Shown: positions 53,443-62,652, numbered from the stretch's first letter. The stretch is 64,000 nt of DNA from AP-15 sp963833745 (GCA_963833745.1 CAWHZD010000008.1:62001-126000); one strand, 5' to 3'. Notes: generated by a model from the sequence alone, not told the origin. A program made the numbers and translations.

Positions 53443-54165
53443 TCAGCGCGCCGCGAATTGGGTCGCGCCGAACGTGTTTTCGCGCTCGGTATCGGTGATC
53501 GCGCCCGGACGCTGGGCGTCGGCCAGCACCGCCAAACCGCGCTGCACCGCCGGCCGCCGCGCGATTTCGTCATGCCAGCGCCGCACCGCCGGATATTCGC
53601 CGAGGTCGATATAGCCCCGCTCGGCGAAGCGAGAAGACGGCTCGGCGGCGGTGCGGATCCACGGAAAGGTGATGATGTCGGCCATGCTGTACTCGTCGCC
53701 GGCGAGCCAGGGCGACTCCTCGAGCCGGTGGTTCAGCACCCGGGTCAGCCGCTTGACCTCATTGGTGTAGCGTTCGATGGCGTACGGGATTTTCGCCGGC
53801 GCATAGGCGCCGAAATGGTTCCATTGGCCGAACATCGGGCCGACGCCGCCCATCTGAAACATGATCCATTCGAGGCATTTGTAGCGTCCGATCGGATCTT
53901 TCGGGATCAGCTTGCCGCCGTTCTTTTCCGACAGATAGATCAGGATCGCGGCCAATTCGAACAAGGTGAACGGCTTGCCCCCCGGACCATCGGGATCGAC
54001 GATCGCCGGGATGCGGTGATTCGGAGTAATCTTCAGAAATTCAGGCTTGAACTGGTCGCCGGCGCCGATGTCGACCGGGGTCACCTTGTACTGCAGGCCA
54101 AGCTCTTCAAGCGCGATGTGAACCTTTTGGCCGTTTGGCGTCGGCCAGCTCCACACTTCCAACAT
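53443..54165 (-). CDS. Glutathione S-transferase (YghU/YfcG-like)
   Basis: 240 residues from the ATG at 54165 (MLEVWSWPTPNGQKVHIALE). The thioredoxin-fold glutathione site is SWPTPNGQKVHIALEELGL, then KITPNHRIPAIVDPDGPGGK and LFELAAILIYLSEK. The helical second domain has WIMFQMGGVGPMFGQWNHF and WLAGDEYSMADIITFPWI. The pattern is that of Nu-class or disulfide-bond reductase GSTs of the YfcG/YghU type. It would reduce disulfides or peroxides with glutathione. An upstream start at 54513 is not supported. Confidence 0.92.
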   Translation of the reverse strand: MLEVWSWPTPNGQKVHIALEELGLQYKVTPVDIGAGDQFKPEFLKITPNHRIPAIVDPDGPGGKPFTLFELAAILIYLSEKNGGKLIPKDPIGRYKCLEWIMFQMGGVGPMFGQWNHFGAYAPAKIPYAIERYTNEVKRLTRVLNHRLEESPWLAGDEYSMADIITFPWIRTAAEPSSRFAERGYIDLGEYPAVRRWHDEIARRPAVQRGLAVLADAQRPGAITDTERENTFGATQFAAR

Positions 54166-54267
54166 TGGAGATCCTCTCGCTTGCTGCGCATTTCGGACGG
54201 CATTAGGTTCGATAATCCTTCCGGATGGCAAGCCGCAGCGCGCCGGAACCACAGGAGGCCGGGGCCG

Positions 54268-54444
54268 ATGGCATCCGACAACAAAGACGCCGAGCGCCGC
54301 ACACTGGGTGCGTGGCGACATTGGAAGATGCCAAGTGATATCTTTTTGGAGCCAATGGAGCCGGAGGATCTGGACGCGGCGGAAGGGCTGAACAATGACG
54401 AGTGGGGAATTACCCTCCCCTACAAGCGGCCGAAACAGGATTAG
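54268..54444 (+). CDS. Small acidic hypothetical protein
   Basis: 58 residues from the ATG at 54268, with a strong AGGAGG 10 bp before. The chain (MASDNKDAERRTLGAWRHWK..., then FLEPMEPEDLDAAEGLNNDE) is rich in Asp and Glu. The good ribosome site and the lack of alternatives suggest a real short gene; no family is known. Confidence 0.5.
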   Translation: MASDNKDAERRTLGAWRHWKMPSDIFLEPMEPEDLDAAEGLNNDEWGITLPYKRPKQD

Positions 54445-54942
54445 CTTCGGTCCGCAACATCTTCTGTCGCGAGGCGGTGGAGGGCGTCGCCGCCGGCGCC
54501 ATAGCGCAGCCATTCGCCAAGATGCTCCATCCCGAGCCGGTGATAGAAATTCCGGGCCGGGTTCCAGTCGAGTACCTGAAAATCGATCCGGCCCCAGCCG
54601 CGCTCGACCGCGATTGTGGCGAGCCTGGCGATCAACCGCCGGCCGACACCGAGCCCGCGCGCATTTTCAACGACGTAGAGGTCTTCGAGAAACAGTCCCG
54701 GGCGGCCGAGCCAGGTCGAGAAACGCGGATGGAACAGGGCCAGGCCGGCCGGTTCGCCATCGAGAAAGGCGGAGAATCGCCTCGAACTGCCGGTCCGGGC
54801 CGAAGCCGTGGCGAACAAGGTCGGCTTCGGTCGCGACGACGGCCTCGGGCGCCTTTTCATAGACGGCGAGCGCCCGGATCAGCCGCAGCACCAGACCGGC
54901 ATCTTCGGGCGCGGCAAAGCGGATCTTGATTCGCCAACTCAT
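54441..54942 (-). pseudogene. GNAT acetyltransferase, frameshifted
   Basis: First part from ATG 54942: MSWRIKIRFAAPEDAGLVLR, then VRHGFGPDRQFEAIL. The next segment in the family, AFLDGEPAGLALFHPRFSTW, GRPGLFLEDLYVVENARGLG (acetyl-CoA motif A) and GWGRIDFQVLDWNPARNFY, lies one frame over. One extra base near 54771 (CGGAGAAT for CGAGAAT on the plus strand) explains the break. The gene would encode a spermidine/GNAT-type N-acetyltransferase of about 166 residues. Function is probably lost unless this is a sequencing error. Confidence 0.82.
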
Positions 54943-55076
54943 CGTTCACGCCAGTCACGCGAGCCGCTGTAAAGAGGACCGATACCGTGCATAATTTTTC
55001 CTCCGCGATTCCCAGGCTGAGGCTTTCGGCGTTACCTTAATTCGTGAGCTGACCGGGAAACAATCGGAGAGGGGAA

Positions 55077-55559
55077 ATGGCGGACGAGACCAATCCGGTG
55101 GCGATCGCGGCGGCGGCGGCGCCGCTGGCGCGGCCAGGACGCGGCTATCCTGAGCCCTTTGCGGCGCGGGTCGCCGGCCGGGTGCGGCGGCCGCTCGGCG
55201 ATTTGTTCGGGCTGACCAGTTTCGGGGTGAACCTGACCCGGCTGCCGCCCGGTGGAATGTCGGCGCTGCGCCACACCCATACGCGCGAGGACGAGTTCAT
55301 CTACGTCCTCGAAGGCGACCCGGTGCTGGTGACCGATGCCGGCGAAACCATGTTGCGCCCCGGCATGTGCGCCGGTTTCAGGGCCGGTGACGGCAATGCG
55401 CACCATCTGTTGAACCGCACGACGCAGGACGTCGTTTATCTCGAGATCGGCGACCGCAACCCCGGCGACACCGTCGTTTACCCCGACGACGACATCGGCC
55501 GAGCCCTGATGCCCGACGGCACGCGCCATTTCGTACACAACAACGGCACGCCCTACTGA
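55077..55559 (+). CDS. Cupin domain protein
   Basis: 160 residues, ribosome site GAGAGGGG. The cupin barrel motifs are SALRHTHTREDEFIYVLEGD (metal residues His, His, Glu) and PGMCAGFRAGDGNAHHLLNRT (His). A C-terminal extension with YPDDDIGRALMPDG follows. The protein would bind a metal and a small molecule such as a sugar or organic acid. It lies 90 bp before an enolase-superfamily gene on the same strand, a pairing common in sugar-acid catabolism. Confidence 0.85.
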   Translation: MADETNPVAIAAAAAPLARPGRGYPEPFAARVAGRVRRPLGDLFGLTSFGVNLTRLPPGGMSALRHTHTREDEFIYVLEGDPVLVTDAGETMLRPGMCAGFRAGDGNAHHLLNRTTQDVVYLEIGDRNPGDTVVYPDDDIGRALMPDGTRHFVHNNGTPY

Positions 55560-55647
55560 TGGCCGCCGGGTTTGGTCGGCGAAGGGCCTGGACCCTCGCT
55601 TCAGCCAGGTGAGATAACGGTTTGGTGGAATTCGAAGGGAAGCGCCG

Positions 55648-56838
55648 ATGAAGATCGTCAAGGTCGAAGACTTGCATTGCGACGCCGGCTGGCGGGTCAA
55701 TTCGTTTCTGAAGGTCACCACCGACGAGGGCATCGTCGGCTGGTCCGAATACATGGAGGGCTACGGCGCGCAAGGGCTGACCGGGGTCATCTTGAAGCTC
55801 GCCGAGCGCTTCTTGATCGGACAGGACCCGCGGCCGGTCGAGCGCCACAGTGCCCTTCTCTACGCCGCGACCAGGCAGGCCGCCGGCGGGGTCAACCAGA
55901 TGGCGATCGCGGCAATCGAAAACGCATTGGTCGACATCAAGGCCAAGGCCTTGGGCGTGCCGGTTTACGAGATGCTCGGCGGCCCGGTGCGCGACCGGTT
56001 GCAGCTTTACTGGTCGCATTGCGGCACCTACCGCGCCCGCCACGCCGACCGTATCCGCGAGTGGGCCGGAGTCGACCCGGTGCGCTCGCTCGACGACATC
56101 GTCGCACTCGGCGAGGAGGTCAGGCGCAAGGGTTTCAAAGGGCTCAAGACCAATTTGATCCGCTTCGACAAGGGCAAGCCCTACATGTACGGCCCCGGCA
56201 CCGGCAACCCGCCGGGCTTTCCCGAGCTCAACGTCGACCACCGCATCGTCGATGCCGCGGTGGTACAGCTTGAAGCGTTCCGCCGCGGCGCCGGCCCTGA
56301 CGTCGGGCTGCATCTGGACACCAACTTCAACTACAAGATCGACGGCTACGTCAAACTGGCGCGCGCCCTGGAGCCGCTGGACCTGGTGTGGCTCGAGATT
56401 GACCTCTACGACCCGGCCGGCCTGGCCCTGGTCCGCCGCTCCGCCCGCACGCCGATCTCGTCCTGCAAGTCATTGTACGGCAGGCGCCAGTTCCGGCCGT
56501 ATTTGGAGCATCAGTCGGTCGATTACGCGATCATCGACGTGGCGTGGAACGGCATCCTCGAATCATTGAAGATCGCGGCGATGGCCGATGCCTACGAGGT
56601 CAATGTGGCGCCGCATAATTTCAACGGCCATCTCGGCTCCTTGATCAGCGCGCACATGTGCGCCGTCGCGCCGAACTTCAAAGTCATGGAAATCGACATC
56701 GACGACGTGACCTGGAAGGACGACATCGTCACCGTGCCGCCGGTGATAAAGGACGGCGATATGCTATTGCCGACCGGCCCCGGCTGGGGCGCCGACGTCA
56801 ACGAGGAATTCGTCCGCGCCCACCCACCGCGGCGGTGA
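55648..56838 (+). CDS. Mandelate racemase/muconate lactonizing enzyme family protein
   Basis: 396 residues. The N-terminal capping domain has FLKVTTDEGIVGWSEY, and GVNQMAIAAIENALVDIKAK, LGVPVYEMLGG is the typical link. The barrel has GLKTNL, the metal residues in GLHLDTNFNYKID and WLEIDLYDP, then SCKSLYGRRQFRPYL, YAIIDVAWNGI and VAPHNFNGHLGSL. This places it among enolase-superfamily sugar-acid dehydratases (MR subgroup), which abstract the proton alpha to a carboxylate with Mg2+. The substrate is unknown. The adjacent cupin supports a role in carbohydrate acid breakdown. Confidence 0.9.
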   Translation: MKIVKVEDLHCDAGWRVNSFLKVTTDEGIVGWSEYMEGYGAQGLTGVILKLAERFLIGQDPRPVERHSALLYAATRQAAGGVNQMAIAAIENALVDIKAKALGVPVYEMLGGPVRDRLQLYWSHCGTYRARHADRIREWAGVDPVRSLDDIVALGEEVRRKGFKGLKTNLIRFDKGKPYMYGPGTGNPPGFPELNVDHRIVDAAVVQLEAFRRGAGPDVGLHLDTNFNYKIDGYVKLARALEPLDLVWLEIDLYDPAGLALVRRSARTPISSCKSLYGRRQFRPYLEHQSVDYAIIDVAWNGILESLKIAAMADAYEVNVAPHNFNGHLGSLISAHMCAVAPNFKVMEIDIDDVTWKDDIVTVPPVIKDGDMLLPTGPGWGADVNEEFVRAHPPRR

Positions 56839-56957
56839 TCTTCGCCGAAACTAATCGGTTCGCGTAGGCATCCTCCGCGTTGCGGTATCAAGTGGTGCGG
56901 CTTTGGCGGGTCCGATGTCCACCAGCCTTGGACCGCAGCCCGGGTGTCGGCCTCGAT

Positions 56958-58046
56958 TTACGGGTGGCCGTGCGAAACCCAGCCGGACCACCCATTGCTG
57001 GCAGTAGTCTGCCAGATATGGTGGAGCGCGCCGTCGGCGCCGAGGACGAACAATTCGAGACGGCGGTCGCCGCTCGCCGCCAATGCCGGCCCGTTAAGCA
57101 AGCGGGTGCCGCCATTGCCGAGCGACTGCCAGAATAACCATCCATTGCTCGCTTCAGTCTGCCAAGTATGCCACAGACTGCCGTCGAGCCCGGTGATGAA
57201 CAGCTCGAGCCGCCCATCTGCGCTCGGTGCCATTGCCGGATGATCCTGAAAGCCGACGCCGGCGTCGCCAAAAGAAATCCACTCGGACCACGCCCCTTCG
57301 ACCGCGATCTGCCAGGCATGCCACAGGGCGTTGTCATTGCCGCGCACGAACAATTCGAGGCGTCCGTCGCCACTGGCAGCCACCGCCGGGCGGTCAGTGA
57401 AACCCGCACCAGCGGACCCGAGAGCATTCCAGCCGGTCCACGCACCTGCCGGGGCCGTTTGGTGAATGTTCCACATTTCGCCGGTTTCGGACACGACAAA
57501 GACCTGCAGGCAACCCTGCGCGTCGAGGATCATGACGGGAGGGCCCGTGATCAACTGTCTGTCAGGCGCGAAATGAGGGGACCAGTTGGAATTCCACGAC
57601 CCGCCCCAGACGGCTTGCTCCAGACGCCACAATTGAGGAGGGCCATCCTGCCCGGTGCCACTGGCGAACAGGATCAACCGGCCATCCGCGCCGGCAGCAA
57701 CAGTGGGAGGATTGATCGGGCCGGTGGGCGGGAGGCCGAGCGATGTCCATGCCGACCAGCCGTTCGACCAGCTCGTCTGCTCGATCTGTTCGAGAGCGCC
57801 GCCCACGGCAAGGGTGATCAGCCGCCCGTCGCCATTGCGGGCAATCGCGGGGGGCCACTCGGCAAATCCGCCGCCGTGCGAGGTCCAGCCCGACCAGCCG
57901 TTGCTCCAGGCGGTCTGCCAGATGTGCCACAAGCTCCCGTCGATCGAAAACATGAACAGCTCGAGGCGGCCGTCGCCGCTCGGCGCCAGTACTGGAGATC
58001 CGAATAATCCCGGCACGGTTTGGTCCTCCCCATTCGAACGCACCAT
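56958..58046 (-). CDS. Seven-bladed propeller lectin-like protein (PLL/tectonin type)
   Basis: 362 residues made of seven repeats of about 50 residues, each with a core like DGRLELFVxxxDGSLWHxWQTxxxxGWSxW. Blades are visible around DGRLELFMFSIDGSLWHIWQ, DGRLITLAVGG, DGRLILFASG, LQVFVVSETGEMWNIHQ, DGRLELFVRGNDNALWHAWQ, DGRLELFITGLDGSLWHTWQ and RRLELFVLGADGALHHIWQ. The pattern matches the Photorhabdus PLL and tectonin-like sugar-binding propellers, which have binding pockets between blades. No signal peptide is present, so it may be cytoplasmic or exported by another path. The ligand is unknown. Confidence 0.85.
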   Translation of the reverse strand: MVRSNGEDQTVPGLFGSPVLAPSGDGRLELFMFSIDGSLWHIWQTAWSNGWSGWTSHGGGFAEWPPAIARNGDGRLITLAVGGALEQIEQTSWSNGWSAWTSLGLPPTGPINPPTVAAGADGRLILFASGTGQDGPPQLWRLEQAVWGGSWNSNWSPHFAPDRQLITGPPVMILDAQGCLQVFVVSETGEMWNIHQTAPAGAWTGWNALGSAGAGFTDRPAVAASGDGRLELFVRGNDNALWHAWQIAVEGAWSEWISFGDAGVGFQDHPAMAPSADGRLELFITGLDGSLWHTWQTEASNGWLFWQSLGNGGTRLLNGPALAASGDRRLELFVLGADGALHHIWQTTASNGWSGWVSHGHP

Positions 58047-58295
58047 CTAGGCATAATCAGCGCCCGATCGGGAGGGAAAGTGTGAACGGCTTCACATCGA
58101 GAGCAAGCGTACGGCCTTCAGCCGGCGCAGGAGCTTGCGCAAGGATTGCCGGTGGGCCCAGGGTGCAGATGGACGATCCCTTGGTGCATTGCGTGAGACG
58201 AAAACGGCGATCTGGGGGGCGGGAAGGCGTTGCGGCGGGGTTCTGAAAGGCGCAGGCTGTGTGTCGCAATCTGTGCGCAACCGGAGGAACCGGCG

Positions 58296-59522
58296 ATGAG
58301 CGACGTGACCCAGGACATGAACTTTCTGCAGGGCGTCAAGGTGGTGGATTTCACCCAGTTCGAGGCGGGCACGACCTGCACCGAGGTCTTGGCGTGGTTT
58401 GGCGCCGAGGTGGTCAAGATCGAGAACCCGGGGCGCGGTGATCCCGGCCGCCGGCTGCGTCCCGGCAAGCCCGACGACGACCCGTGGTACTTCCACCAAT
58501 TCAACGTCAACAAGAAGTCCTTGGCGATCAACCTGAAATCGCCAAAGGGGCTCGAAATTGTAAAAAACATGCTGAAGCAGGCCGACGTCACCGCCGAAAA
58601 CATGGCGCCCGGCACGATCGAGCGCCTGGGCCTCGACTACAACTCGGTCAAGAAAATCAACCCAGGCATCATCTATTGCCAGATCAAAGGGTTCGGCACC
58701 GGCAGCCCGCATGAGAAGGGGCTGGCCTTCGACATGATCGCACAGGCCGCCGGCGGCCCGATCAGCGTCACCGGCGAGCCCGACCGGCCGCCGGTCAAGC
58801 CGGGCTTGAGCTTTGGCGACACCGGCACCGGCATGCTGATGGCGGCCACCATCCTCGGCGCCTTGCACGAGCGCAACCGCACCGGCCAGGGCCGCCGGCT
58901 GCAATTGGCGATGCAGGACGCGATGATCCACTACATGCGCACCTGCTTCTCGACGATGGCGCGCACCGGCAAAGCAGCGCGGCGCAACGGCGCCAAGTCG
59001 GGCGGCGGCAACAACGCCCCGTCGGGGCTGTACCCGGCCAAGGGTGGCGGCGCCAACGACTACGTCTATCTGACCACCAGCCGCGCCAATCCCGAGCACT
59101 GGTCGCGGCTGATGAAATTGATCGGGCGCGAGGAGTTGATCGAGGACCCGCGTTTCGCGACGGGCGATGACCGCGTCAAGCACGAAAAGGAGCTCGACGC
59201 GATCATCGGCGAGTGGACCCGCCAGCACGACAAGCGCGAGGCGATGGAAAAGCTCATTGCCGTGGGCGTGCCGTCGGGTGCGGTGTTCGACACGATGGAA
59301 TTGCAGAACGAGCCGACCTTTGAAGAGCGCGGCCTGATGCAAACCGTTCACCACCACAACGGCGACTACAAGATGGCAACCTGGCCGGTGCGGGTCGACG
59401 GCAAGACCGTGCGCCTGAAGGGTTCGCCGAAGCTCGGCGGCGACAGTGCGGAAGTCCTGCACAACTGGCTCGGCATCGCTGCCGGTGACATCGAGGGCTT
59501 GCGCCGCGACGGCGTATTGTAA
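58296..59522 (+). CDS. Family III CoA-transferase
   Basis: 408 residues from the ATG at 58296, after CCGGAGG. It moves CoA between carboxylic acids in the formyl-CoA/oxalate CoA-transferase fold: VKVVDFTQFEAGTTCTEVLA, FGAEVVKIENPGRGDPGR, NVNKKSLAINLKSPKG, ENMAPGTIERLGLDY, IIYCQIKGFGTGSP, YDMI-like LAFDMIAQAAGG and GDTGTGMLMAATILGAL. The catalytic Asp is expected in LQLAMQDAMIHYM. Substrate cannot be read from sequence. An NMT1-like protein gene lies downstream on the same strand. Confidence 0.9.
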   Translation: MSDVTQDMNFLQGVKVVDFTQFEAGTTCTEVLAWFGAEVVKIENPGRGDPGRRLRPGKPDDDPWYFHQFNVNKKSLAINLKSPKGLEIVKNMLKQADVTAENMAPGTIERLGLDYNSVKKINPGIIYCQIKGFGTGSPHEKGLAFDMIAQAAGGPISVTGEPDRPPVKPGLSFGDTGTGMLMAATILGALHERNRTGQGRRLQLAMQDAMIHYMRTCFSTMARTGKAARRNGAKSGGGNNAPSGLYPAKGGGANDYVYLTTSRANPEHWSRLMKLIGREELIEDPRFATGDDRVKHEKELDAIIGEWTRQHDKREAMEKLIAVGVPSGAVFDTMELQNEPTFEERGLMQTVHHHNGDYKMATWPVRVDGKTVRLKGSPKLGGDSAEVLHNWLGIAAGDIEGLRRDGVL

Positions 59523-59651
59523 CCCGTCGGCGTCATCTCCGCGGAAAGCGGGGGCCGAGGGCCGTTGGTGCAGTGCAGGCTGCCCTCGGTTCCCGCTGGC
59601 GTGGGGTTGACGCGGGAAATTGTCGACGCAGTCTCTGAAACAGGACGCGCG

Positions 59652-60575
59652 ATGCGACTGCGGCTTTACGAGAATTACCGCTTTCTGTTGTACGCACCGT
59701 TTTACGCGGCGCATGAAATCGGGGCCTACGCCGCGGAAGGGCTGGAGGTCGAGCTGCTGCCGTCGCCCGGTATCGGGACGGCCGAGCAGGCGTTGCTGGA
59801 CGGCGCCGTCGACGTATTGTGGGCGGGCCCGATGCGGGTCATGAAGCACCACGACGATCATCCGGATTCGCCGCTTGTCTGCTTTGCCGAAATCGTCTGC
59901 CGTGACCCGTTCTCGATTGTCGGCAGCTATCCCAATCCCGGCTTCCAGCCGGCCGATCTGGCGGGTATGCGCTTTGCTACAGTCAGCGAGGTACCGACCC
60001 CGTGGCTTTGTCTGCAGGAGGATCTGCGCCGAGCAGGCGTCGATCCCACTCGGCTCGATCGGATCGGCGACCGCGGCATGGGTGAAAACCTGAAAGCGAT
60101 GCGCGCCCGCCAGCTCGATGCGGCGCAATTCTTCGAGCCGGTTGTCGAAGAGGCGCTGGCGACGGGTACGGGCTATCTTTGGCACTCGGCCAGCAGTCGC
60201 GGCCGAACCACCTACACCGCGTTTGTGACGACGCGTGACCGGTTATTACGCGATGCCGAACCGATGCTGCGCATGGTGCGCGCGATCTACCGCACCCAGC
60301 AGTGGCTGCGGGCCAATCGGGCGCCGATGATCGCCGAGGCGGTCGCAGCCTATTTTCCGGTGCTCGATCACACCGTACTGACGGGTGCGCTGGCCCGCTA
60401 TCAGGTGCAGGGAGTGTGGGGCGACGATCCGGTTCTGCCCGAGAATGGATTTGACCAGCTGCGCCGGGGCCTTGTTTCGGGCGGCTTTATCGGCCGAGCC
60501 ATTCCTTTTCAAGACTGCGTCGACAACAGTCTGGCGCTGCAAGCGATCAACCGACAGCACAATACACAGAATTAA
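59652..60575 (+). CDS. NMT1/THI5-like substrate-binding protein
   Basis: 307 residues from the ATG at 59652 (MRLRLYENYRFL); longer frames to 59565 include a degenerate repeat. The type-2 periplasmic fold shows APFYAAHEIGAYAAEGLEVE, GTAEQALLDGAVDVLWAG, DPFSIVGSYPNPGF, LAGMRFATVSEVPTPWLCLQ and DAAQFFEPVVEEALATG. No signal peptide is seen, so it may be cytoplasmic or its start may be further upstream. ABC permease and ATPase genes are not next to it. It could bind a pyrimidine- or sulfonate-like ligand; this is a family-level guess. Confidence 0.78.
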   Translation: MRLRLYENYRFLLYAPFYAAHEIGAYAAEGLEVELLPSPGIGTAEQALLDGAVDVLWAGPMRVMKHHDDHPDSPLVCFAEIVCRDPFSIVGSYPNPGFQPADLAGMRFATVSEVPTPWLCLQEDLRRAGVDPTRLDRIGDRGMGENLKAMRARQLDAAQFFEPVVEEALATGTGYLWHSASSRGRTTYTAFVTTRDRLLRDAEPMLRMVRAIYRTQQWLRANRAPMIAEAVAAYFPVLDHTVLTGALARYQVQGVWGDDPVLPENGFDQLRRGLVSGGFIGRAIPFQDCVDNSLALQAINRQHNTQN

Positions 60576-60807
60576 CCAAAGCTGCGCGCGACGGCATTCC
60601 CTGATCGTCAGCAAGCATCTCAGACCAGGCTAATACGAAATGACCGGCCGGTTGGAGACAGGCATTGCATTACGCGGCATTTCGCGGACAGGCACAGGAA
60701 TGTTGCAATTTTACCGACGTGGCCTTTTATCGCCGCTGGCATTTGCCATTTATTCCGGAACGCCCGCGCAGTGCGGCAAAGGGGAGCAGCGGAGGGAGAA
60801 AAGTAGC

Positions 60808-61290
60808 ATGGCCACGTTGGACGAGATTGGACAAGAAAGGCAGCGGATTGCCGAGCGGCTGGCGCGCCTCGAGGCAGATCGGGCAAAGCTGGCGCAACAA
60901 TTGGAAGAGCTGGAAATAGCCGAACGCGTGCTGTCGCGGTTCGGCATGGCGCAGACGGCGGAGCGGCGCGGACGGGGACGCCCCGCGCGAGCGACCCCGG
61001 TCTCGACCCCTGCCGGCGAGCGGCGGCCGCGCGCCACATCAGCAAAGGCGGCGAATGCCCTGTCGTTGAGCGACGCCACACTGAAGGCGGTCGGCGCGCA
61101 CGGTGAAGGCGCCACGGCAGCCGAGGTCATGACCTATCTGTCGCGCGAACTGGGCATGTCGGTGCGGCCGAACCATCTCGGCATCGCATTGCAGCGTCAC
61201 CGCCGAGCGGGGCGGCTTGAAAGTCGCGACTCTCGCTGGTTCCTGCCGCATTCGGCGCAGGGGTCGGTGCAATCGGCGATGGCCGGCTGA
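60808..61290 (+). CDS. Coiled-coil protein with C-terminal winged-helix-like part
   Basis: 160 residues from the ATG at 60808, after GGAGGG; upstream frame is not coding. Residues 5-45 (ERQRIAERLARLEADRAKLAQQL and so on) form a coiled coil. A basic linker rich in Arg, Pro and Ala follows (RRGRGRPARATPV, an AT-hook-like RGRGRP). The tail (DATLKAVGAHGEGATAAEVM, LSRELGMSVRPNHLGIALQR, HRRAGRLESRDSRWFL) is predicted by pattern as a DNA-binding winged helix. A nucleoid or regulatory role is inferred; no named family. Confidence 0.6.
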   Translation: MATLDEIGQERQRIAERLARLEADRAKLAQQLEELEIAERVLSRFGMAQTAERRGRGRPARATPVSTPAGERRPRATSAKAANALSLSDATLKAVGAHGEGATAAEVMTYLSRELGMSVRPNHLGIALQRHRRAGRLESRDSRWFLPHSAQGSVQSAMAG

Positions 61291-61809
61291 ACCCCAACGC
61301 CGCCGCTGTGCAATAACGACGCGCGAGCGCGCCGCCGACCATATGCCGGCGCTGACACTATCCGCGCGTTGCCGTCACGAGAGTACCTCGTGGGTAATCC
61401 TGGGAAGCCGTGGCGGATGCGGGTCCGCGTTTGCACGGCGCGGCGCCGATGTCTACTCGCGGTCATCGGCGAGGCCGCCGCAGCCGGCGCCCCGCGCGAT
61501 CCTCGGATCCATGGCGACGGCTCTCCCCAATCATCGGTTTCGCGGTGTTCCACGCGATCCAAAGGAACAGTGCCAGCGAAAATCACGGTTGCATTAGGCT
61601 TTTACGCCCATTGTCGACGAATTCGGCCGCAGTGCATCGGCGGAACGGCGAGACAGCAGCCGGGGCTGATTCGCGACGTGAACTGCGCCAACCCGAATCA
61701 TAGGATGATGGTTTCACTTGGGCGACGGTGGAGTGGGATCGCGAGGATGCCTCTCTCGCCGGGCTGATCGAGGAGCACGCAATGGGTTTGCAGGACCGGA
61801 TCGGGGTCG
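61291..61809. other. Intergenic, no gene recognised
   Basis: 519 bp between the coiled-coil gene and the TIM-barrel gene. Open frames on both strands contain no recognisable domain and no clear repeat or hairpin was seen. Confidence 0.45.
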
Positions 61810-62652
61810 ATGTCGGGCGCAAGCTCAGAACTCGAAGACGCGATCGAATGGGCCGCGGCGCACGAGGTGCGTTGGATCGACATCCAGCTCGACACCGGCC
61901 CGAACGCGTTGGGCGGCTTTGACGACGTGCGCGCCGCCGGGATTCGCCGCGCCTGCGAGCACCACGCGGTCCATCTCGGCCTGCACACCGCCTCGGCGGT
62001 CAATGTCGCCGAATATGCGCCCCATGTTGGCGCCGCGGTCGACGACTATCTGAAGGCCTATGTCGAGATCGCGCCGCGGCTCGGCGCCGAATGGATCGTC
62101 ATGCATGCCGGCTTTCATTTCACCTCCGACAAGGAGATGCGGATGAAGGCCGGGCTCGATCGGCTGCAGCGCGTTGTCGCCCATGCCGAAACGCATGGCG
62201 CGCTCGTGCTGCTCGAAAACCTGAACAAGGAACCGGAACAGGCCGAGGTGCATTACCTGGCGCACACGGTCGAGGAGTGGCGCTATTACTTCGACCGGAT
62301 CAAATCGCCGGCATTCAAGTTATCGTTCACCGTTAACCACGCGCATCTCGTGCCCGAGGGTGTCGCGGGCTTTGTCGAAGCACTCGACATGAGTCGGGTC
62401 GAAGAGGTGCGGCTCGCCGATTGCTGGCGCAACGGGGTTGAGGTCCATCTGAAGCCCGGCGCCGGTGATCTTGATTTCGCCGACATGTTCACCCGCATCG
62501 AAGCCAAGGGGTTCGCCGGCCATTATATGAACGCGTTCGGCTCGCTCGACGACATGCTGACGGGCCGCGAGGAACTTGTCCGCCAAGCGGCTAATGTTGG
62601 CATCCTCTCCTGTTGGCATCCTCTCCTGATGGCGTCTTCTTTGCCGGCTTAA
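61810..62652 (+). CDS. Sugar phosphate isomerase/epimerase-like TIM barrel protein
   Basis: 280 residues from the ATG at 61810. The xylose-isomerase-like barrel shows VRWIDIQLDTGPNALGGFDD, HAVHLGLHTASAVNVAEYAP, GAEWIVMHAGFHFTSDKEMR, ALVLLENLNKEPEQAEVHYL (metal Glu) and EVHLKPGAGDLDFADMFTRI. The family includes sugar isomerases, AP endonuclease IV and hydroxypyruvate isomerases; the specific reaction is unknown. The last 13 codons (CWHPLLMASSLPA) follow a 16-bp duplication; with one copy the frame would stop after ANVGILS. Confidence 0.82.
   Translation: MSGASSELEDAIEWAAAHEVRWIDIQLDTGPNALGGFDDVRAAGIRRACEHHAVHLGLHTASAVNVAEYAPHVGAAVDDYLKAYVEIAPRLGAEWIVMHAGFHFTSDKEMRMKAGLDRLQRVVAHAETHGALVLLENLNKEPEQAEVHYLAHTVEEWRYYFDRIKSPAFKLSFTVNHAHLVPEGVAGFVEALDMSRVEEVRLADCWRNGVEVHLKPGAGDLDFADMFTRIEAKGFAGHYMNAFGSLDDMLTGREELVRQAANVGILSCWHPLLMASSLPA
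62596..62627 (+). repeat. 16-bp tandem duplication removing a stop codon
   Basis: GTTGGCATCCTCTCCT is present twice in the TIM-barrel gene. With one copy the next codon after TCC would be TGA; the duplicate turns the read into TGT and adds 13 residues before a new stop at 62652. Confidence 0.8.

Noticed and set aside
59521..59640. Another copy of the dispersed palindromic repeat
   Set aside because: Only short GC-rich parts (CGGAAAGCGGGGGCC, CCCGCTGGCG) are similar; the core block is absent.
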